17,484 nt of DNA, from the NCBI GenBank assembly GCA_001970855.1, contig LSSN01004863.1, forward strand, positions 1-17,484, read 5' to 3'. Source of the DNA: Smittium culicis (Eukaryota; Kickxellomycota; Harpellomycetes; Harpellales; Legeriomycetaceae). The position numbers were made by a program, and so were the translations under genes. The notes under the pieces are model-generated. The model was given only the letters and a program-made list of their open reading frames with translations. It was not told where the DNA came from and ran no database searches. Positions 10,101-17,484 of the stretch are shown here, one piece after another; position 1 is the first letter of the stretch; the number at the start of each line of letters is the position of its first letter.

Positions 10101-10705
10101 ATCTACATATAAAGCTCTGATTGATAAAACAAACAACAAAATAAAAAATAGTACCTGCATAGAATCACTACAACTGCATCACTTTTAGCAGGGATGAATC
10201 CAAGTAAAAAAACATTTCTACTTCCACAGTTATAACATTCTAAAGTAGTGTCTCCCAAAGAACTTGCTTCGTGTAATTGAACGTTTTTGTGCCTGGCACG
10301 AACGAGATGAGTAACGATGTGGGCTGCTGAAGTATTTCCTCTTGAATTACAAAACCATTTTTTACAACCAATACATTTAACAACACATTCTGGATTGTGA
10401 ATTCCACAATAGTTACAGGCGTATTCGGGTAATTCAACAGCTTCCTCCTCGTCTTCTTCCTCTTCTTGATCATCATCTTCGTTGGAAAGATCATCATTGT
10501 CATCTATTTTTAGATTCGAAAAACTCTTGGACATTCCGTAAGTATCATTTTCAGGTGAAATGCTTTTGTTGGTTTGAGAATCAGGGAAAGCTTGTGTTTG
10601 AGATAGGATAGGTTGTTGATAATCAGTAGAGTAGTCGTAATCAGTAGCTTGGGTAAAGCTAGAATAACCCTCAAATTGATTGTCTTGATTTGTATAGTTG
10701 TTCAT
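7114..10705 (-). CDS. UPF1: UPF1 (Nam7/Rent1) ATP-dependent RNA helicase of nonsense-mediated decay; two exons
   Basis: Predicted 1150-aa superfamily 1 helicase that unwinds RNA 5'-3' in the cytoplasm and drives nonsense-mediated mRNA decay with UPF2 and UPF3. Exons are 10705-10155 and 10015-7114 (stop TAA); the 139-nt intron (GTACTA...ATATAG) splits an Arg codon within the CH domain, giving LCR-HPCAS as in homologues. Residues 1-90 are Ser/Gln-rich then acidic. The Cys/His-rich (CH) UPF2-binding domain covers about 91-190 (C97, C100, C107, C111, C114, C119, H129, H133, H139, C157, C160, C183, C187). The helicase core has Walker A GPPGTGKT (466-473, K472), Walker B VDEST (609-613), motif [11 protein letters not shown] (from 635), YRMHP (676-680, R677), [10 protein letters not shown] (near 800-809) and motif VI with LTRAKYG (R839). 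All key residues are intact. The tail after about 890 is low complexity with many SQ/TQ dipeptides. Length is close to human UPF1 (about 1118-1129 aa). Codons are more AT-ending than in the other three genes. Confidence 0.97.
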
Positions 10706-12120
10706 AAAAGTATAGCAACTGAATTAAATAAAGTCAAAAGTTGCAAGTTAATACACTATAATCAACTATGTATTTATACAGCATTTAAAGCCCTCCTAAA
10801 AAAAACTTTGTAAAAAATGTGGAAAAAAAGCATAAGTTGCTGTAGTCTTAAATTTACTCCACTTCATTGGATGAATCTACTTGATTTGGTTGCATATTAA
10901 AACACGCACCCATTTGCGATTAACCATCCAATAATCTATAGATATAATCTGATAATTGGAAATTATTAAAAATTTAATCGAATCGACGTCCAATGGAATT
11001 GCAATCAATTAACTATGGTTTATTCAGTCAGCTTTTTCACGTATTTTGTAGATTGCAATACAATAATAAATTAATCGCGCTCGCTTTACCAGCTTGATTT
11101 AAAACCATTGCAACAATTAAAGAATTAAATTAACTGTGTTAATAAAAACAATTATATGTATAAAATTTAAATTTTTTTCAGGTTTCTTAAGGGTATATAT
11201 AAGCCTGTACTGATTTAGGAAGCAATTTTAATTAAAAATAAAAATAAAAATATTTTAGCAACAAGATTAAATCATATTTAGTTTGCATAATATACTACCT
11301 AAGATTCATAATATTATATGAGTATAATAATAATAACTAGGCGACGAATTCACGTATTTATTCATAAACTTGTACATAGGAAATTATTTGCATATGCGGA
11401 ACATTTCAAATTAAATTATTCCGGCTCACAATTATTAATTTTATTTTTACATCACATCAGAACAAACCATCTAATGGATTTTCTGAACAAACCGATAGTT
11501 TTATCTAATTTACATAAGCGAATAGATTTTTAAAGTAAAAAATTCTGACTTATAAGAGCATTCCATATAAAACACAATATTAGAATGAAGTAGTACAGAT
11601 AACTTACAAAAATAAAAATTTTTTACGAGTTAAACCTTTATAATAAAATAAGGCTCAAATAGTATATTTTCCATATCAAATTCATTGAAACCCCATTAAT
11701 ATTAATATATGCCGTATTATTATCAAACCTAATATCAATTTGTTAATAATTAAAGAAATTTTATTTTTACTTATTGTACCTATCCAAAAGCCCTTATTTA
11801 TATGGTTAAAATATTTGAAAATAAATTATTATTATTATAAACAATTGTAAAAAAAGTGGGAAATTTACGAGAATACCTTACCAACTACTATCCAGAAATG
11901 AATTCTTGCCCGATTCAAATTATATAACCTCAATCCCCCTCAGATTACTTATCTAATTCTACGTTATCTAAATTTATGAATAAGGGATGATACCAGAAAA
12001 CAAAAATCTTTCGCTTATATTAATATCTCTCTAGAAATAATATTTAAATTCACTCGTAGTAAATATTAAACAATTTCGTAGATCTTTATTTAAATGTAAA
12101 TCATATAATGCTTAACCACA
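10706..12120. other. Region upstream of UPF1; presumed promoter and AT-rich flank
   Basis: The first 400 bp are moderately AT-rich and probably include the UPF1 promoter. They contain CCAAT pentamers near 10928 and 10991 on the plus strand and 10865 on the minus strand. Farther out, a TATATATAAG motif near 11204 has no gene behind it. The plus-strand frame 11318-11533 (71 codons from ATG) is open but resembles no family I know. I see no tRNA or other RNA gene. Confidence 0.45.
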
Positions 12121-15100
12121 GCAATCAAAAAAAATAAAAAAATAAAAAAACTCGTGAATAAAGACATATATAGTGATTTCTGTATAAATATTAGAAAATT
12201 TTTAAATATAATATAATTTAAAATTTATAAATTATTATTTTTTAATGCAAGATTATATATTTTTAAATATACCTAAAAAATTGATTATAATATTAACGAT
12301 ACTCATGAGCAAATTGGAGGGGAAATTACAGTTTTTTATAAAAACAATTATAAATATTGCAGCTGAATTACTTTTCTATAATCAATTATAATTTTTATAA
12401 TGTTTTTTTAAGTTTTTTATTAATAATTTAATACAGTTCCATTTAATAATTAAAACAATATAGTTAATTATTAAACATATCACGCTTTTTTATGATTAAA
12501 TAAACTATTAGATACCTATAATATTCATCAATTTCAATATAAAAAATTATTGATAAATTATATAGATGTAAATATTTTATTTTTTAAATTATAATAGAAA
12601 TAATATAATAAATATTTTTTATAAGTTCAAATATTTCATTATTTGACGGTTAAAAAAAATTATTGTACTTGAATAATTCATTAATACTAGTAATTGGTAT
12701 ACATTTGAATTCATAAAACCTTAATTATAATTCAAAAATATTCGCCATCTTATAAAAGTATTCTATGATTTCAGAATAAACTTTTCAAATATATTCAATT
12801 TAAATTATATGATAGGAGTATGGATTAGCAACATAAGAATATTTTATAAAAAAGTGTTTTTTAACACGTAATTATTATTATACATATACTCGTATATAAA
12901 AATTCATTTTTCCCCAGAGAATAAATACTAGAATATAAAAACAGATTTTAATAAATAAAAATTTTGATTTAAATAGGAAAAAACAGAATAAAATCAATTA
13001 TAAATATAATTATATAAAGATATATATTCAAATTTCAATACGCAAAAAAGTTAAAATAATTTAATTTATTGATTGTTTAATTAGAAAAAAATTAAATATA
13101 TATTAAATGTAAAAATACAAAAACAATTTTAATCGAAGTTATTTGAAAATAAAATTGATATTATTTAAAATTCTATGTTTTAATCAGCATTATATTATCT
13201 TAATAATTTGAATTTGGATTCATATATAAGTACCCTGTTCAAATAATAAATATATACAGCCATATTTAAATTATGACTTTTTTTGTGAATTATGAATTTT
13301 CAATCTAGATTTTTTGAACCCATTTTTCCTTGTCATTAAATTATTTTTTATTAACTAATTTACTGTACACTTAATTTGAAACTAAGAATCATTAAAAAAC
13401 AATAAGATACAAATACAATAATTCTAATATTTTTTTAAAAAAAAATCTAAATGATTTATTTTACGTTGATAAACTAAATTTTGTTCAATTCGTGCATATA
13501 TTTATAAGAGATTTTTTGAAAATATTTTATAATTAAAAATCTTGGTATCTATCAGTTTTATTAATTTTTTATTGGATCCTAGTAGAAATCCTTTGATACT
13601 TTTTTGCTATTAATTCCATTTTCTAGATAAATTTTAACGCTCTTATATTAAATTATCTAATCTGAAATTTTTTTTTAAAAATTAAACCCGTTAAATTTAA
13701 AAGCGATTAGAACGCCTGAAAATTATATTCTTATTGATGCCCATGAGATTATTTTTTTCATGCCTTCTATTCAAATTTACCACTAAAAAGAAAAATTATT
13801 TAGCTTATATTATTTTTCATTTAAAAATCGACGGAGTTAAAAAAATAATATCATTTTTATTCAATACCATTTAGAAATTATATATAAGTATAAAATATCA
13901 AACATGTTTATAATTTTTTTTTTTTAAAAAAAAAAAGAAAATTTAATAGTGAAGCTAAAGCTTTCAAGTCAAAACTCTTTTGAAATTTTTTAAATAACGG
14001 TTTTTCCTTTTATAGTATAGAATTTTTATATAAATCTTTTAAAAATTGTTGTTGCTTTTTTTTAACAATTTTATTTTCGACCTTTAAATATAACTATTAT
14101 CCAGCCTAATCAAACTAAAATTATCAAAATATTTAGTTTTATAAACCTACTCTTCATATGATAAAAAAACAAACCTACCATTTTTTATGCTACCGTAAAA
14201 ATTTTTATAATTAGAAAATGAATTTTAATTAATAACCAATAAAACAAAAAATTAATTAAAAAGAAAATGTTACACTTAAAATAATTACAACCATTAAGTG
14301 TAAATTTATTTCAGCCCTGAAAAAACTATAAGTGCCTCGATTAACTGTCACTATTGTTGAAAATATACATATATTTATGAAAAATATACTACATAAAGTC
14401 AAAAATATAATTGCTCATAAATAAAAATCAATAATAGATAATGGAATTTATTTGAAAATTACGAATTTTCGATTTTTTTCCGATTTATAGACCAAAGATT
14501 TAATATAAATCACTATTTTATACATATGACCAAAGAAATTATTATTTTCACATACTGTTTTACTCTCTAGTAATTAATAAATATAATTATCCACTTTATA
14601 TATTTCATATTACTTCAAATATTTCACTAAAAAATTTTTGATATTCTCGACTGATTTCCGAAATACAATTTAATTTTTTTTATAGGTTTGAGGGTTTATT
14701 TATTACTGCAAAAAGATTTTCTGAGCAATGTTAAGCTGAAATACTTGAATTTTATTAAAATTTCAAGAAAAATTTGAATAGATTAGATATTTAAAGATTT
14801 TATATAGAATTTTTCAATTTTAAAAATTTTTAAATTTGCACACAAAATATAATTTAAATATCCGAAATTTATATAGTTATACCTGTGAAAATTGCCATAT
14901 ATAACTCAAATTATTATAATTATATTCATCTAATACATAAATTATAACAATTTCTCCAAAATAAAATAATTTATTATAATAACAACTCCACATTTATTCT
15001 TACCCCCCCTCCTTCTCAATCTCTATTATCACTATAGGGTTTTTAAAGTAAAAATCAAAATTAGGTGCGAATTGAAATCAAGTTTCATAGCAGCGTTTTT

Positions 15101-17484
15101 TGTAAATATTTTTGATATAATTTCGATTATTAAAAAAATGTTAGGGTATTTTTAATTGAAGCTACTATAATTAAACTTATTATTATTAATAATAAATTGT
15201 TATAAAAATTTGATTACACTTATTATTTTCTTTTTTATACTAATATTTATATGTTTTTATTTGATTAATTAAAACGCTTAAAAATTTTTCAAAGACTAAT
15301 TTATGTTACTAATAGTCAGCTATAGAGAAAAAAAGCTCGATATTATAAATATGCAATTATTTAAATGTTTATTTTTACTAGGATGTTGATTGATTTTAAT
15401 TTTTCTTGTAATTGATTAATATTAGTCATAAAAAAATTATCGACTCAAAGAACGTATTTATAAATATAATATTTAATTAATCAAACTATTTAGAATTCGA
15501 TATTATTATAGAATTTAATATTTTTTCCTCTTTTAATTTTATAGAAACTAATGCTCTTATAATTATAAAAGATTTTTGAGTAATTATGAGTGTTTTATTC
15601 AAAAAAATCAAAAAATTATAGATATATTAAACTTTTTTTTTGTTTTTATTGTATTTTAAAATATTATTTGTAATTTTTTATATTAGTTTTGCATCATTAA
15701 AATTAATTAATCCTCTGAAAATTATTAGAGATATTGAGTTTCTTTTAAATTATTATAAAATCAATTTTCTTAGTATTTATTTTAATTGACTTGAAGTATT
15801 AAATAATATTGAAGAAAATTTGATTAGCATATTTAATGCCAATTAAAATTAATAATTATTTATTCTATAGAAAAAAAAATGATCTGGATGATAATTAAAT
15901 TATTCATTTCTTTCACACATATTTAATAAAATAATTATAAAATAACAGCATTCAATTATTTTAAGATAAAAGATAAACAAATAAAAAACACTTTTATATA
16001 TATAAACATTGGGATAAGTAATTTTATGTCTTGTATAAAAAAGACTTATTAACAGTTGTTATTTTATAAAATGGAAATTTAATTTTCGAAAAAAATATTA
16101 TAATATAGTTCACAAAATTTTTTCTATGCAAAAATACACCAAAGATGATTTTTTAAATCAAATTTAATAATCACATAATTTTTACAATTAAGATTTAATA
16201 TATACTGTATCGGATATTCTGAATGAAGAAAGCGATTTTTCTCAGCTAAAAATTATTTATCCTAGTATTTTAAATTCACAAACGGGGTTTCAGCTTATTC
16301 AATTCAGTTTAAAAGCATTAAATACTAAAATAATTTCAAATATTTTTATGGGATAATTTTATAAGAATTTAATAAACTAAAAGTCTTATACTAAAAATAG
16401 GATTTGTTAAATAATCGCCAATAAATACTGTTAGTTCTACCGAAAAAAATTAATCCGTATATTTATAATTTATGTAATGAAATAAGTATCTGATTATACT
16501 AACTTTTTATAATATACTTGTGCTATTTTATATCTGATTAAGTACACGTAGCTATTTTATATATTTTTAGAATTTATTAAATTTAAAGGCTATAATAAAC
16601 TATTATTAATAATGTTTTTATTTTACAAGGTCTTAATTTTAAAATTTCTTTGAATACGATTTTGCATCTATAAATTTGAGTTATTTTATTTATTTAGTAC
16701 ATTAATTATTAAATGTGGATTATTTATATCAAAAAAAAATATAAAATAATATAGCTTCAAGAAAATTTAATTTATTTAATGCTATAAATTATATCATTTC
16801 CATGCTTTTTTTAAAAAAAAAAAATTCGACATTTATATACAATCAAGCTTCAAATTTTGAATGTTAAAATTATTTTTTATTCTAAATATAGATTTTAATT
16901 TGTAAAAAAATTCTAGTTTATTTTTTATTAATAGGATTTCAATAATATTTCAACATCTTTTTTTTATAAAAAATAGCCAATAAATTTTATTTTAAAACTA
17001 ATAACATACTTTGTATAAAAAATTTTTTAAATAATATTAGTGTAAATAATACTTTAATTTTTAAACAATATTGTTTACAGTAATTTTAACAACTATTGAA
17101 ATCAATTTATACATACCAACTCCACATAATAAAAATATTTATCAAAATTTAGAATTTTTATACGTAGAATATTTCAGATTTTAATTAATTTTTAATAAAT
17201 AAAATAAAATAAAATAAAATATTTTTTTAAAACCGGGTCTATTTTTTATTATTATCTTTTCGAATTTTTAATATAAAATTTTAAATTCGTAAAAGAGCCA
17301 TAAATTAAATAGTTATTTAAAACCAAATTTTTTTAAAAGTTCAAAAAACTTTTTAAAATAATTCCACATTATTAATATACATAATTCTCAGTTATAGGTG
17401 TCAATGTGATGAGCATCTTATTTTTTAAAAAGCTGCGATATAGCTATAAATCAATATAGAAGAATAAAATTCGTTATAAAAAGT
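12121..17484. other. Gene-free, extremely A+T-rich block
   Basis: Over 5.3 kb no open frame reaches 60 codons on either strand, and A+T is roughly 85-88% by eye. The sequence is made of A/T homopolymer runs, TATA/ATTA palindromes and short AT repeats, with no long direct repeat that I could spot. A lone C-rich island lies near 15001-15020. It may be AT-rich intergenic spacer, a centromere- or subtelomere-like region, or heavily decayed repeats; the sequence alone does not decide. No telomeric arrays were seen. Confidence 0.7.
17196..17221. repeat. (AAAAT)n microsatellite in the AT block
   Basis: About five units of AAAAT lie in the AT-rich block. It is the same pentamer family as the two intronic arrays in the FYR gene, more than 16 kb away. 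Confidence 0.8.

Noticed and set aside
9948..10160. 70-codon minus-strand frame between the two UPF1 exons
   Set aside because: It is mostly intron read in the wrong frame; the 139-nt intron with GTACTA and ATATAG restores the CH-domain sequence.
11318..11533. 71-codon plus-strand frame in the AT-rich flank
   Set aside because: It begins with ATG but shows no recognisable family, no conserved motif and no neighbouring exons; kept only as a note in the region description.
10706..17484. tRNA, telomere repeat, CRISPR or transposon ends in the AT-rich right part
   Set aside because: Only isolated TTAGGG or TTCGA words were seen; there were no arrays, B boxes, inverted terminal repeats or transposase-like frames.

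Overview
The window is nuclear DNA of an AT-rich eukaryote, most probably a fungus. The coding regions are interrupted by 88-155 nt GT...AG introns, and the proteins belong to eukaryotic housekeeping families. The Get5-type protein keeps an N-terminal segment like the Get4-binding end of fungal Get5. The UPF1 protein has a long SQ/TQ-rich tail, unlike the budding-yeast protein, and a stand-alone FYRN-FYRC protein is present, so a fungus outside Saccharomycotina is my best guess. The species cannot be named from this sequence. TAA and TGA are both used as stop codons, which fits the standard code.

Four protein-coding genes can be reconstructed exon by exon. (1) A minus-strand four-exon gene (1388-17) encodes a 339-aa nuclear-type protein with a C-terminal FYRN-FYRC module, closest in layout to TBRG1. 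(2) A plus-strand three-exon gene (3486-4335) encodes a 217-aa TVP23-family Golgi membrane protein; its first coding exon is only the ATG. (3) A minus-strand three-exon gene (5714-4580) encodes a 275-aa Get5/Mdy2 (UBL4A-like) protein of the tail-anchored-protein insertion pathway. (4) A minus-strand two-exon gene (10705-7114) encodes a 1150-aa UPF1 (Nam7) RNA helicase of nonsense-mediated mRNA decay. The reading phases match across all eight introns. The genes share no obvious pathway; this looks like ordinary eukaryotic gene order, with one divergent pair (FYR/TVP23), one convergent pair (TVP23/GET5) and one tandem pair (GET5/UPF1).

Between the genes, 1389-3485 holds a 40-41 bp minisatellite (about 3.7 copies), many CCAAT pentamers, a TATA-like site near TVP23 and several short coding-like stretches that I could not assemble into a gene. 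The stretch 5715-7113 has only weak AT-rich ORFs. From 10706 to the right end there is no supportable gene, and from about 12.1 kb to 17.5 kb the DNA is extremely A+T-rich (about 85-88% by eye).

I found no clearly new biological system. The points most worth a second look are the SQ/TQ clusters in UPF1, the ATG-only exon of TVP23, the contrast in codon composition between UPF1 and the other three genes, the strong TAG preference at 3' splice sites, and the gene-free AT block.
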